Position numbers and translations under genes: made by a program | Notes under the pieces: generated by a model | The model's database searches: none | What the model was told of the DNA's origin: nothing | The model's input: only the letters and a program-made list of their open reading frames with translations | Source of the DNA: Cupriavidus sp. 2SB | GTDB taxonomy: Bacteria; Pseudomonadota; Gammaproteobacteria; Burkholderiales; Burkholderiaceae | Direction: 5' to 3' | DNA: 64,000 nt | NCBI RefSeq assembly: GCF_005503625.1 | Contig: NZ_SCMX01000002.1 | Coordinates: 1 to 64,000, forward strand | In this document: one piece after another, positions 55,912 to 64,000 of the stretch | Numbering within the stretch: the first letter of the stretch is position 1 | How the letters are laid out: each line of letters begins with the position of its first letter

Positions 55912-57120
55912 TTACTGCCCCAGCCCCCGCAGCAGATCCGCCTTCAGATCACCCACCGTCTCCAGCCCCACCGCCAGACGGATCAGCCCTTCGCTGATCC
56001 CCGCGGCAGCCTTGACCTCGGGTGCCACGCGACCATGCGTGGTGGTGTACGGATGCGTGATCGTCGTGCGCGTGTCGCCCAGGTTGCCGGTGATCGAGCA
56101 CAGCTTCGTGCTGTCGATCACTCGCCAGGCATTCGCGCGCATCTGCTCCGGCGTATCGCCCTTCAGTTCGAATGAAACAATCGCGCCACCGCCGCTCTGC
56201 TGGCGTTGGGCGATCTCGTACTGCGGGTGCGACTTCAGCGCCGGATGGAACACGCGGTTCACGGCCGGATGCGACTCAAGGAAACTGGCAATCTCCAGCG
56301 CGCTCTGCGAATGGCGCTCCATGCGGATGGCCAGCGTCTCCATGCCCTTGAGCATGACCCACGCATTGAACGCTGACATCGTCGGGCCCGCCGTCCGTAC
56401 GAACGGGAAGACCTTGCCCATGATGTAGTCGTGCTTGCCCACCACGGCGCCGCCAAGTACGCGACCCTGCCCGTCGATATGCTTGGTGGCCGAATGCACC
56501 ACCACGTCCGCACCGAACTTGATCGGCTGTTGCAGCGCTGGCGAGCAGAAGCAGTTATCCACCACGAACAGCGCGCCGGCGTTGTGCGCGATATCGCCAA
56601 TGGCGGCGATATCGGACACTTCCGTCAGCGGGTTCGACGGCGTTTCCAGGAAGAACAGCTTGGTATTGGGCTTGACTGCCGCACGCCATGCGGACAGGTC
56701 ACTGCTGTCCACATAGGTCGTCTCCACGCCGAACTTGGCGAGGATCGTGTTGAACAGCGTCATCGTCGATCCGAAGATCGATCGTGAACTGACCAGATGG
56801 TCACCCGACTGCAACGACGCCAGCGCCACCGACAGGATTGCGCTCATGCCCGATGCCGTGGCCATGCAAGCCTCGGCGCCTTCCAGCGCGGCCAGCCGCG
56901 ACTGGAACATCGACACCGTCGGATTCGTGAAGCGCGAATACGTGTACGCCTCTTCCGAGTTCGCGAACCGCTCGGCCGCCTGGGCGGCGTTGTCGAAACA
57001 GAAGCTCGAGGTCAGGTACATCGCCTCGGAATGCTCCATGAAATCGCTGGAACGCAGGGTGCCGGCGCGCACGCCGAGGGTGTCGATGCCGTAGGACTCG
57101 GGTTGGAACGGTTCGCTCAT
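55912..57120 (-). CDS. metZ: O-succinylhomoserine sulfhydrylase
   Basis: A 402-residue PLP enzyme of the Cys/Met metabolism family. It makes homocysteine directly from O-succinylhomoserine and sulfide. The PLP lysine is Lys213 in VVHSATKHIDGQG, and SGMSAILSVALA and the ETPSNPL motif are conserved. The ATG at 57120 (MSEPFQPESYGID) is used. The purF-metZ neighbourhood (36-base gap) is the standard MetZ context, which favours it over MetB or MetC. Confidence 0.92.
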   Translation of the reverse strand: MSEPFQPESYGIDTLGVRAGTLRSSDFMEHSEAMYLTSSFCFDNAAQAAERFANSEEAYTYSRFTNPTVSMFQSRLAALEGAEACMATASGMSAILSVALASLQSGDHLVSSRSIFGSTMTLFNTILAKFGVETTYVDSSDLSAWRAAVKPNTKLFFLETPSNPLTEVSDIAAIGDIAHNAGALFVVDNCFCSPALQQPIKFGADVVVHSATKHIDGQGRVLGGAVVGKHDYIMGKVFPFVRTAGPTMSAFNAWVMLKGMETLAIRMERHSQSALEIASFLESHPAVNRVFHPALKSHPQYEIAQRQQSGGGAIVSFELKGDTPEQMRANAWRVIDSTKLCSITGNLGDTRTTITHPYTTTHGRVAPEVKAAAGISEGLIRLAVGLETVGDLKADLLRGLGQ

Positions 57121-57156
57121 GCTGCAATCACTACCCAATGTTGGTTGTTCTGGTTG

Positions 57157-58683
57157 TTATTCGTTGTTGCTCGAACGCTGCAGGTGAAGCTGCGAACGCT
57201 CGGTTTCACCGCTCGGGCCTTCACGGTCTGCCGTCGTGCGCGAAGCCTCCAGGCGATCGAGGTAAGCCTCGTCGATATCCCCCGTCACGTACTTGCCATC
57301 GAAGCACGAGGCATCGAAGTCACGCAGGTTCGGGTTGATATCGCGCAGAGCCTGCTTCAGCGCTTCCACATCCTGATAGACAAGCTGGTCGGCGCCGATC
57401 ATCTTGGCCACTTCCTCGTCGGTGCGGCCATGGGCCACCAGCTCGCTGCGCGTCGGCATGTCGATGCCATACACGTTCGGGAACTTCACCGGCGGCGCAG
57501 CCGAGGCAAAGATCACCTTCTTGGCGCCGGCGTCGCGTGCCATCTGCACGATCTCGAACGACGTCGTACCGCGCACGATCGAGTCATCGACGATCAGCAC
57601 GTTCTTGCCCTTGAACTCCACGCCCATCGCGTTGAGCTTCTGGCGCACCGACTTCTTGCGCACCGCTTGCCCCGGCATGATGAAGGTACGGCCAACGTAG
57701 CGATTCTTGAAGAAACCCTCGCGGTACGGCACGCCCAGTGCATTGGCTACCTGCATGGCGGCCGGACGGCTCGAATCGGGAATCGGCATGACCACATCGA
57801 TGTCGCCTGCCGGCACTTCGCGGCGGATCTTCTCGGCCAGATAGTCACCCATGCGCATGCGCGCATCGTAGACGGGCACGCCGTCGATGCACGAATCCGG
57901 ACGGGCCAGGTAGACATATTCGAAGATGCAAGGCGTCAACTGCGGATTCTCGGCGCATTGCTTGCTGTGCAGCTTGCCGTCGAGGTCGATGAACAGCGCC
58001 TCGCCCGGGGCCACATCACGGTCCATCGTGTAGCCCATGCCTTCCAGGGCTACCGACTCCGACACCACCAGGTATTCCTTGCCCGTCGGGGTATCCATGC
58101 TGCCGATGCACAGCGGACGGATGCCGAAGGGGTCGCGCACGGCCAGCAAGCCGTAACCCGAGATCTGTGCCGTGATCGCATAGGCGCCCTTCACGCGGCG
58201 GTGCAGACCGGCCACAGCCGTGAAGATCATCTCCGGGTCCAGCGCCTTGCCGCCGCTGGCCCGTTGCAGCTCGTCGGCCAGCACGTTCAGCAGCACTTCG
58301 GAGTCCGAATGCGTGTTGATGTGGCGACGGTCGCGGCGGAACATTTCCTCGCGAAGCTGTTCCGAATTGGTCAGGTTGCCGTTGTGGGCCAGCATGATGC
58401 CGTACGGCGCATTCACGTAGAACGGCTGGGCTTCTTCCTCGCTGGAGGAGCCGGCGGTCGGGTAGCGAACCTGCCCGATGCCCGAAGTGCCCGGCAGGCC
58501 GCGCATATTGCGCGTGCGGAACACATCGCGCACGAGGCCGTTGGCCTTGTGCATGTGGAAGGTGCTGCCATTGGCCGTGGCGATGCCGGCTGCATCCTGT
58601 CCGCGGTGTTGCAACAGCAGCAGGCTGTCATAGATCAATTGGTTGACAGGGCTGGTGGAAACCACGCCGACGATACCGCACAT
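57157..58683 (-). CDS. purF: Amidophosphoribosyltransferase
   Basis: A 508-residue first enzyme of purine synthesis. Cys2 (MCGIVGVVS) is the glutaminase nucleophile; no propeptide is present, as in E. coli. LLLQHRGQDAAGIAT and the PRPP-binding VLIVDDSIVRGTTS are intact. It lies between cvpA and metZ on the minus strand; cvpA-purF is a classic PurR-regulated pair in E. coli. A purine operator was not found by eye here. Confidence 0.97.
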   Translation of the reverse strand: MCGIVGVVSTSPVNQLIYDSLLLLQHRGQDAAGIATANGSTFHMHKANGLVRDVFRTRNMRGLPGTSGIGQVRYPTAGSSSEEEAQPFYVNAPYGIMLAHNGNLTNSEQLREEMFRRDRRHINTHSDSEVLLNVLADELQRASGGKALDPEMIFTAVAGLHRRVKGAYAITAQISGYGLLAVRDPFGIRPLCIGSMDTPTGKEYLVVSESVALEGMGYTMDRDVAPGEALFIDLDGKLHSKQCAENPQLTPCIFEYVYLARPDSCIDGVPVYDARMRMGDYLAEKIRREVPAGDIDVVMPIPDSSRPAAMQVANALGVPYREGFFKNRYVGRTFIMPGQAVRKKSVRQKLNAMGVEFKGKNVLIVDDSIVRGTTSFEIVQMARDAGAKKVIFASAAPPVKFPNVYGIDMPTRSELVAHGRTDEEVAKMIGADQLVYQDVEALKQALRDINPNLRDFDASCFDGKYVTGDIDEAYLDRLEASRTTADREGPSGETERSQLHLQRSSNNE

Positions 58684-58825
58684 GCCGAACTCCCAGGAAA
58701 GGCAAATAATTCAGGGGCGCGATTCCGTCATGTACGCGACGGAACTGCGTTGGTACTACACCGCGCGCGCGCCGAAGTCCGGGCGCCCGCGTCTTGATCA
58801 GGTTTTCAACTTCCGACCTTCAATC

Positions 58826-59323
58826 TCAGGTCTTCACATACTTCGCCAGGTCGGGCGGCAGCCATTGCCGCAACTCGTTCATGGCCTGCACGACGTAGGG
58901 CCGAGATAGCGCATCGCGCCAGAACGGCTCCTCGGGCAGCTTCGTCAGTCCGGCGACCACGACCACAAGCATGACGATCAGCGCGCCGCGCGCCAATCCA
59001 AACACAAACCCCAAGCCGCGATCCGCAGGTTTCAGGCCTGTGGTCTCCAGTAACTGGCCCAGGATGGCCCCTGCCAATGCCGCCACGATCCACGTGCCGA
59101 AAAACACCGCCAGAAATCCCAGCGCACTGCGCGTCAGCGCGCCACCCGGCAACGATTCCGGCATCCATTGCGCGGCCATTCCACCGAAATGGTAGGCCAG
59201 CACGAAGGCCACTACCCAGCCCACCAGCGCCAGCACCTCGCGTACGAGGCCCCGCAACACGCCAATCAATGCCGATGCCACGAGGATAAAAGCCACCCCA
59301 TAGTCGAAAAAAGTAAATGCCAT
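58826..59323 (-). CDS. cvpA: CvpA family membrane protein
   Basis: 165 residues with four membrane helices (about 8-28, 30-50, 67-92 and 105-125). Conserved FDYGVAFILVASALIGVLRG and GLVREVLALVGWVVAFVLAY. CvpA is linked to colicin V production and envelope stress tolerance. It is conserved just upstream of purF and downstream of a SPOR-domain gene, exactly as here. Confidence 0.93.
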   Translation of the reverse strand: MAFTFFDYGVAFILVASALIGVLRGLVREVLALVGWVVAFVLAYHFGGMAAQWMPESLPGGALTRSALGFLAVFFGTWIVAALAGAILGQLLETTGLKPADRGLGFVFGLARGALIVMLVVVVAGLTKLPEEPFWRDALSRPYVVQAMNELRQWLPPDLAKYVKT

Positions 59324-59407
59324 GCGTCGGACTTCGATCCCTGTCAGATGGGGGCGGTCCGCGGCCCTGCAACGGCAAGGCTTCGCAAATCGCTCCGCTC
59401 CACCGTG

Positions 59408-60139
59408 TTATTGCTCGACCACTTTCGAGGTCAGCCCGATGGCACGTACTTTCTTGTCAGCTGCATCCACGGCATCGCGGCTATTGAACGGGCCGGCACG
59501 CAGCAGGATGCGATCCCCATCGGAGAGGGTCTTCTTTTCCACGTAGGCCGGCACCTTGCTCTCCTTGAGCTTGGCCAACCAGCCGCGCGCACGCTCTTCC
59601 GACGAGAACGCGCCGATCAAAATCAGGTACTTGGTGTTGGCATTGGCGCTGGCAGCAGGTTTGTCCGTCGGCTTGGCCTCTGCAACCTTGGCATCGGCCT
59701 TGCCCTTGTCAGCGGCAGGTGCAGGTGCATTGACGATTTCCTCGCCGGCATCGAGCGCCGCATCGTTACGGCCGCTGGATGCCTGGGGCGGCAGCGGGTC
59801 AGCCTTGCGCGCCTCGACCTTCGGCTTCTGCGTGCCGCCCTGCCCGTTGGCAACCTTGACGGCCACGTCTTCGGAGACCGGGCGCGGCTTGTGCTCGAAC
59901 ACGATCGGCAGCACGATGACCGCCGCGGCCAGCAGCACCACGGCGCCGATCAAACGGCGGCGGGCGCGTTGCTTTTGCGGGAAGTCGGGGTCGAGGCTGT
60001 CGTCGGCCCGGTCGGCGTAGTCGTCCGCCGTACGGCGCGATGCACCGATGCCGGAGCCGGAATCTGCCCGTGTGCGGCGACCGCGTTCGGGAGCCGGGTC
60101 ATTGCCCTTGCGGGACGAAAACAGCGAAAGCAGGCCCAT
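59408..60139 (-). CDS. SPOR-domain cell-division protein, DedD-like
   Basis: 243 residues. A cytoplasmic N-terminus (Arg/Asp-rich) precedes one membrane helix (about 55-72, LIGAVVLLAAAVIVLPIVF), a low-complexity Ala/Lys/Asp linker (75-160) and a C-terminal SPOR domain (about 165-243, YLILIGAFSSEERARGWLAK). SPOR domains bind denuded peptidoglycan at the septum. The folC-dedD-cvpA-purF order matches E. coli dedD. Confidence 0.9.
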   Translation of the reverse strand: MGLLSLFSSRKGNDPAPERGRRTRADSGSGIGASRRTADDYADRADDSLDPDFPQKQRARRRLIGAVVLLAAAVIVLPIVFEHKPRPVSEDVAVKVANGQGGTQKPKVEARKADPLPPQASSGRNDAALDAGEEIVNAPAPAADKGKADAKVAEAKPTDKPAASANANTKYLILIGAFSSEERARGWLAKLKESKVPAYVEKKTLSDGDRILLRAGPFNSRDAVDAADKKVRAIGLTSKVVEQ

Positions 60140-60209
60140 AGATGCCCAATGTTGGTGTTCGGTGCGATGTCATTCAGGCTGCCGATGGGGTGGCAGCGCC
60201 GTCAGCGAA

Positions 60210-61520
60210 TTAGTTGGCCTGCGTGGCACGGTAGGCCAGCACGCCCGCTACGGTGTAGAACGACCCGAAGACCAGGATTCTATCATTCTCGGTGGCTCTC
60301 CCGATGGCATCGCGATAGGCCAATTCCGGGCTAGGGAACAACGCTACCGTGTTGTCGGGACCTTCGTGGAAGCCGGTGGTGTCGAGCGCAGCCCGCAGGT
60401 CGGCGCCGCTCGCGGCACGCGGCGTGGGCAGGTCGCACATGCACCAGTGATCCACCTTGTCGGCCACCTGCTGCAATACCCCGGCAATGTCCTTGTCCGC
60501 CATCGCGCCGAACACCGCGTACGTGTAGCGGAAGAATCCCATGTTGTCGAGATTCTGGCCCAGCGTGGCCGAGGCATGCGGATTATGTGCCACATCGAGG
60601 ATGACAGCCGGACGACCCGGCATCACCTGGAATCGTCCCGGCAGTTCGACGAATGCCAGGCCATTGCGCACTTCCTGCGCGCTCACCGGCAGGTGCGGGC
60701 GCATGGCCTGCAGCGCTGCCAGCGCCGCCGACGCATTCAGCAACTGGTTCGCGCCGCGCAAGGCCGGATAGCCGAGACCATTGAGCTTGCGCTCGCGGCC
60801 AGTCCAGTCCCACTGCTGGCGCTCCTGCCCCGGCGCGGCCTGATGGCGGAAGTCGCGCCCTACCAGCCAGAGATCGGCGCCGATCGCTTCCGCGTGGTCG
60901 ATCATCGACTGGGGCGGCACGGGGTCGCCACAGATCGCCGGCACATTCGGGCGGAAAATGCCCGCCTTCTCGTAGCCAATCTTCTCGCGGGTGTCGCCCA
61001 GGTACTCGGTGTGATCGATGTCGACGCTGGTAATCACCGCGCAATCCGTATCGATCACGTTCGTGGCATCCAGCCGGCCGCCCAGCCCCACTTCAAGGAC
61101 GATGGCGTCGAGGCCAGCGTTGGCGAACATGTGGATGATCGCAAGCGTCGTGAATTCGAAATACGTCAGGCTGACCGGATCGGCAAAGCTCGTCCGGGCG
61201 CGTTCCACGGCCTCGAAGTGCGGCAGCAGTTGTGCATCGGTGGCCTGCTCGCCATTCAGGCGCGCACGCTCGTTGAACGAAATCAGGTGCGGCGACGTAT
61301 GCAGGCCCACCTTGTAGCCGGCTTCCAGCAGGATGCGTTCGAGCATCGCGCAGGTCGAACCCTTGCCGTTGGTGCCGCCCACCGTGAAGACCACGGCGTC
61401 GATGCGCAGGCCCAGCGCCTCCTTGACGCGCGAAATCCGCGTCAAACCCATGTCGATGCCCACAGGATGGGCGGTTTCGAGGTGTTGCAGCCAGTCGGGG
61501 AGAGTGTGGAAGATGGGCAT
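60210..61520 (-). CDS. folC: Dihydrofolate/folylpolyglutamate synthase
   Basis: 436 residues from the ATG at 61520 (MPIFHTLPDWLQHLE). It is a Mur-ligase-fold enzyme that makes dihydrofolate and adds glutamates to folates. ATP-binding loop FTVGGTNGKGSTCAM (about 45-59), then HTSPHLISFNERARLNGE, VGLGGRLDATN and LDVAHNPHA. Separated from accD by a strong terminator, so it has its own promoter or depends on read-through. Confidence 0.95.
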   Translation of the reverse strand: MPIFHTLPDWLQHLETAHPVGIDMGLTRISRVKEALGLRIDAVVFTVGGTNGKGSTCAMLERILLEAGYKVGLHTSPHLISFNERARLNGEQATDAQLLPHFEAVERARTSFADPVSLTYFEFTTLAIIHMFANAGLDAIVLEVGLGGRLDATNVIDTDCAVITSVDIDHTEYLGDTREKIGYEKAGIFRPNVPAICGDPVPPQSMIDHAEAIGADLWLVGRDFRHQAAPGQERQQWDWTGRERKLNGLGYPALRGANQLLNASAALAALQAMRPHLPVSAQEVRNGLAFVELPGRFQVMPGRPAVILDVAHNPHASATLGQNLDNMGFFRYTYAVFGAMADKDIAGVLQQVADKVDHWCMCDLPTPRAASGADLRAALDTTGFHEGPDNTVALFPSPELAYRDAIGRATENDRILVFGSFYTVAGVLAYRATQAN

Positions 61521-61540
61521 TGCTGATGGACGACACACAA

Positions 61541-61575
61541 AAAGAAAATGGCGCGGGTGATGGCACCCGCGCCAT
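61541..61575 (-). terminator. Terminator between accD and folC
   Basis: Minus strand: atggcgcgggtg-ccat-cacccgcgccat, a perfect 12-bp stem (61548-61559 with 61564-61575), then ttttcttttt. It sits 24 bases after the accD stop. Confidence 0.92.
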
Positions 61576-61599
61576 TGTCCTGCAAATCACGCTACCGCG

Positions 61600-62472
61600 T
61601 CAGGCTACCGCGTCGGCCGGCTGCTTCTGCAGCAGTGCCAGCAGTTGCGCCAGTTCCGCGCGCAGGCGGCGGCGGTCGACAATCATGTCGATGGCGCCCT
61701 TCTGCAGCAGGAACTCGGCGCGCTGGAAGCCTTCCGGCAGCTTCTCGCGCACGGTCTGCTCGATCACGCGCGGGCCGGCAAAGCCGATCAGCGCCTTCGG
61801 TTCGGCAATCACCACATCGCCCAGGAAGGCGAACGAGGCGGACACGCCACCCATCGTCGGATCGGTCAGCACGCTGATGAACGGCAGCTTGGCGTTCGAC
61901 AGCTGATTCAGCATGGCCGTGGTCTTGGCCATCTGCATCAGCGACAGCAGGCTCTCCTGCATACGCGCACCGCCCGTGGCGGTAATGCAGATGAACGGCA
62001 CCTTCTGCTCGAGCGCCGCCTGAGCGCCGCGCGCGAAGCGTTCGCCCACTACCGAACCCATCGAACCGCCCATGAATTCGAATTCGAAGCAGCTCACGAC
62101 CACGGGAATCGTGTGGATCGCACCACCCATGACCACCATCGCATCGGTCTCGCCAGTGTCTTCCATGGCGGCCTTGATGCGGTCCGGGTACTTCTTCGTG
62201 TCCTTGAACTTCAGCGCGTCGACCGGCACGATTTCCTGGCCGATTTCATAGCGGCCCTCGGCGTCCAGCAGCTTGTCCAGCCGCTCGCGCGAGCGGATGC
62301 GCATATGGTGGTCGCACTTCGGGCAGACGTGCAGATTGGCCTCGACGTCCGTGCGGTACAGCGTGGACTCGCACGACGGGCACTTGACCCACAGCCCTTC
62401 CGGAATGCCCTTGCGGGTGGAGGGGTCGGTCTGTTGAATCTTGGGAGGGAGGAGTTTATCCAACCAGCTCAT
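61600..62472 (-). CDS. accD: Acetyl-CoA carboxylase carboxyltransferase beta subunit
   Basis: 290 residues. N-terminal zinc ribbon Cys31, Cys34, Cys50, Cys53 ([11 protein letters not shown]...HVCPKC). The crotonase-like domain has [18 protein letters not shown] and [20 protein letters not shown], and [13 protein letters not shown] and [12 protein letters not shown] are conserved. With AccA it makes malonyl-CoA for FabD. A gaaagga ribosome site precedes the ATG. The trpA-accD-folC order is conserved in beta- and gammaproteobacteria. Confidence 0.97.
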   Translation of the reverse strand: MSWLDKLLPPKIQQTDPSTRKGIPEGLWVKCPSCESTLYRTDVEANLHVCPKCDHHMRIRSRERLDKLLDAEGRYEIGQEIVPVDALKFKDTKKYPDRIKAAMEDTGETDAMVVMGGAIHTIPVVVSCFEFEFMGGSMGSVVGERFARGAQAALEQKVPFICITATGGARMQESLLSLMQMAKTTAMLNQLSNAKLPFISVLTDPTMGGVSASFAFLGDVVIAEPKALIGFAGPRVIEQTVREKLPEGFQRAEFLLQKGAIDMIVDRRRLRAELAQLLALLQKQPADAVA

Positions 62473-62576
62473 GAAAGCTCCTTTCGGATAGCTGCCGCAC
62501 GCTTGTCACACTGCGGCGGCAGGGAATCAGGCCGCGAATTTACCATGCCCGGACAGTCGGATCGAAGCAAAACGCG

Positions 62577-62604
62577 CCAATTGTGCATTGAAAGACACAA
62601 TTGG
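62577..62604. repeat. Perfect inverted repeat between trpA and accD
   Basis: CCAATTGTG (62577-62585), 10 bases, CACAATTGG (62596-62604). It lies 41 bases beyond the trpA stop and 105 bases before accD. On the minus strand gcgcgttttgc follows, so it may terminate the trp transcript; alternatively it is an operator for accD. The remaining spacer shows no ORF. Confidence 0.55.
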
Positions 62605-62645
62605 AGCGTGATTTTTCACCGATTCATGGGGTGTTGGACACGTTT

Positions 62646-63455
62646 TCAGGCGTCCAGTGCCTCGCGGATGCCGCCGATGAACGTACGCAGCGCCGCTACG
62701 GCCTGATCGCGCGGTGCATCTTCGAGCAGTTGAACCAGGCGACTACCGATCACTACGGCGTCTGCCACGCTGCCGATAGCGCGAGCGGTCTGCGCATCGC
62801 GAATGCCGAAACCGACACCGACCGGCAGGTTGGCGTGCTGCTTGATCAGCGGCAGACGCGCTGCCACGCTGTCGAGGTCGAGCGTGGCCGAACCGGTCAC
62901 GCCCTTCAGCGACACATAGTAAAGATAGCCGCTGGCCACCTTCGCCACGGCAGCGATGCGATCGTCGGTAGAGGTTGGCGCAAGCAGGAAAATCGGGTCC
63001 ATGCTGTGCTCGCGCATCAGTCCGGCGAACGACTCGCACTCCTCGGGGGGATAGTCCACCACGAGCACACCGTCCACACCCGCTGCGGCAGCGGCGCGGG
63101 CAAAGGTCTCCTCGCCCATGCGTTCGATCGGGTTGGCATAGCCCATCAGGACCACGGGCGTGGCATTGTCGGTCTTGCGGAACTCGGCTACCCACTCCAG
63201 CACGTGCTTGAGCGACACGCCCTGTGCCAGCGCGCGTTCCGACGCACGCTGGATCACAGGACCGTCGGCCATCGGGTCCGAGAACGGTACGCCGAGTTCG
63301 ATCACATCGGCGCCACCTTCCACCAGCGCGTGCATCAGCGCTACGGTCAGGCCGGGTTCGGGGTCGCCCGCCGTGATAAACGGAATCAGGCCCTTCTTGT
63401 TCTGCGCGGCCAGTGCCGCGAAAGTCGTCTGGATACGGGACATGTCTGTGGCCAT
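62646..63455 (-). CDS. trpA: Tryptophan synthase alpha chain
   Basis: 269 residues (265 if the second [17 protein letters not shown], is used). It cleaves indole-3-glycerol phosphate and passes indole to TrpB. The catalytic Glu and Asp are in [19 protein letters not shown]. Phosphate-binding GVTGSATLD and [11 protein letters not shown] are present. The start is 5 bases past the stop of the DNA methyltransferase upstream, so the two share a transcript; trpB should lie outside the window. Confidence 0.97.
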   Translation of the reverse strand: MATDMSRIQTTFAALAAQNKKGLIPFITAGDPEPGLTVALMHALVEGGADVIELGVPFSDPMADGPVIQRASERALAQGVSLKHVLEWVAEFRKTDNATPVVLMGYANPIERMGEETFARAAAAAGVDGVLVVDYPPEECESFAGLMREHSMDPIFLLAPTSTDDRIAAVAKVASGYLYYVSLKGVTGSATLDLDSVAARLPLIKQHANLPVGVGFGIRDAQTARAIGSVADAVVIGSRLVQLLEDAPRDQAVAALRTFIGGIREALDA

Positions 63456-63460
63456 CGGCG

Positions 63461-64000
63461 TCAGATGAGGCGCTGCACCGGCGAAGCATCGGCTTCGTCG
63501 TTGGCAGCGTCCGGGGTCAGGTCGGAAGTTTCGGCGGATGCGGCAGCTTCGCTATCGGGGCGAATCTGCGCATACACAGGCTGCGCGGCCGTCACGCGGT
63601 CACGCACCAGCCCGGCATATTGCGGATTCATCTCGAAACCGACAAAACGCCGGCCATGGCGCACACACGCCACGGCCGTGGTGCCGCTACCCGTGAACGG
63701 GTCCAGCACAACACCACCGGGCGGGCAGCTCGACAGCACCATGCGCTCGACAATCTCTAACGGCTTCTGCGTGGGGTGATCGGCGCGCTCGGGGTCCTGC
63801 CGGTGGATACGCGGCACGCTCCAGAGATCCTTGGGGTTGTAGCCCACTTCCAGCCACTTCTTGCCTTCGAAGCGCGGACGGCTGCGCGCCTTCTTGGTCT
63901 CGGCATCGTAAGGAATACGCACCGGATCGAGATCGAAGTAATAGTCGCGCTGGCGAGCGAAGAAACCAATGTTGTCGTGCACCGACGAAAACTTGCGCGT
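63461..64000 (-). CDS. Site-specific DNA methyltransferase, C-terminal part
   Basis: The last 179 residues of a gene entering from beyond the right edge. Visible: [32 protein letters not shown] with the target-recognition neighbour [15 protein letters not shown], and the SAM-binding motif [19 protein letters not shown] near the C-terminus. Motif I after the catalytic part marks a beta-class amino-methyltransferase (N6-adenine or N4-cytosine); the DPPY-type motif must lie outside the window. The acidic tail (about 30 residues, [20 protein letters not shown]) is non-conserved. No restriction gene is visible on this side. Confidence 0.9.
   Translation of the reverse strand, partial: TRKFSSVHDNIGFFARQRDYYFDLDPVRIPYDAETKKARSRPRFEGKKWLEVGYNPKDLWSVPRIHRQDPERADHPTQKPLEIVERMVLSSCPPGGVVLDPFTGSGTTAVACVRHGRRFVGFEMNPQYAGLVRDRVTAAQPVYAQIRPDSEAAASAETSDLTPDAANDEADASPVQRLI

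Noticed and set aside
56797..58797. A 666-codon open frame on the plus strand opposite purF and metZ
   Set aside because: It is antisense to two well-supported genes and is rich in His/Arg/Ala, as expected from GC-rich codon shadows; it has no recognisable domain.

Overview
The window is a gene-dense, GC-rich chromosomal segment with the housekeeping gene order of Burkholderiales, most like Cupriavidus/Ralstonia. The evidence is the lepA-lepB-rnc-era-recO-pdxJ-acpS cluster, the yceD-rpmF-plsX-fabHDG-acpP-fabF cluster, an earP-efp pair with Arg32 in EF-P (the rhamnosylated type), a HemP gene behind a Fur-like box, a PXPV-repeat protein and an accD-folC-SPOR-cvpA-purF-metZ run. The genus is an inference. 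No prophage, insertion sequence, rRNA or CRISPR array is visible; nearly all of the window is core genome.

Layout. 1-3000: an iron/haem-uptake block. It opens with a broken junction between a 2-hydroxyacid dehydrogenase fragment and the 3' part of tonB, followed by exbB, exbD, a Fur-like box, hemP and a GlcG/HbpS-type protein. 3000-7100: two small exported repeat proteins, tRNA-Leu(UAA), a divergent yeiH/yeiE pair, tRNA-Cys and two identical tRNA-Gly genes. 7083-13000: pgsA, uvrC, earP and efp, then nagZ. 11940-24331 (minus strand): the sigma-E module rpoE-rseA-rseB-degP, then lepA-lepB-DUF4845-rnc-era-recO-pdxJ-acpS-nagZ. 24587-31441 (minus): ribosomal L32 and fatty-acid synthesis. 31607-36308: maf, an RsmI-like methylase, sppA, a Rieske protein, a phosphatase and rluC. 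36309-40449: a leader of about 1 kb and RNase E. 40631-43708: molybdenum cofactor genes moaA, mobA and moeA. 43935-50890: a small membrane protein, rmuC, a 2-hydroxyacid dehydrogenase, an NhaD-type antiporter, an orphan lutC, pncB and an exported hypothetical. 51249-53827: ferredoxin, ferredoxin-NADP reductase, tRNA-Asn and rpsU. 53909-55738: a NodIJ-type ABC exporter. 55912-64000 (minus): metZ, purF, cvpA, a SPOR protein, folC, accD, trpA and a DNA methyltransferase cut by the window edge.

How it fits together. The fab cluster, accD, acpS and plsX cover most of fatty-acid initiation and elongation. The sigma-E module couples envelope stress to the DegP protease. EarP modifies the EF-P encoded beside it. 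ExbB/ExbD need TonB, but the tonB copy here lacks its membrane anchor, so another tonB must serve them, or the junction is an assembly error.

I did not find a convincing new multi-gene system. The most unusual signals are the dehydrogenase/tonB junction, the structured RNase E leader, a DNA methyltransferase joined to trpA, a prepilin-like DUF4845 protein in the lepB-rnc operon, a 16-base element shared by two tRNA promoters, a TTG-started rpsU abutting a 13-codon upstream ORF, and a 13-residue tandem-repeat exported protein.
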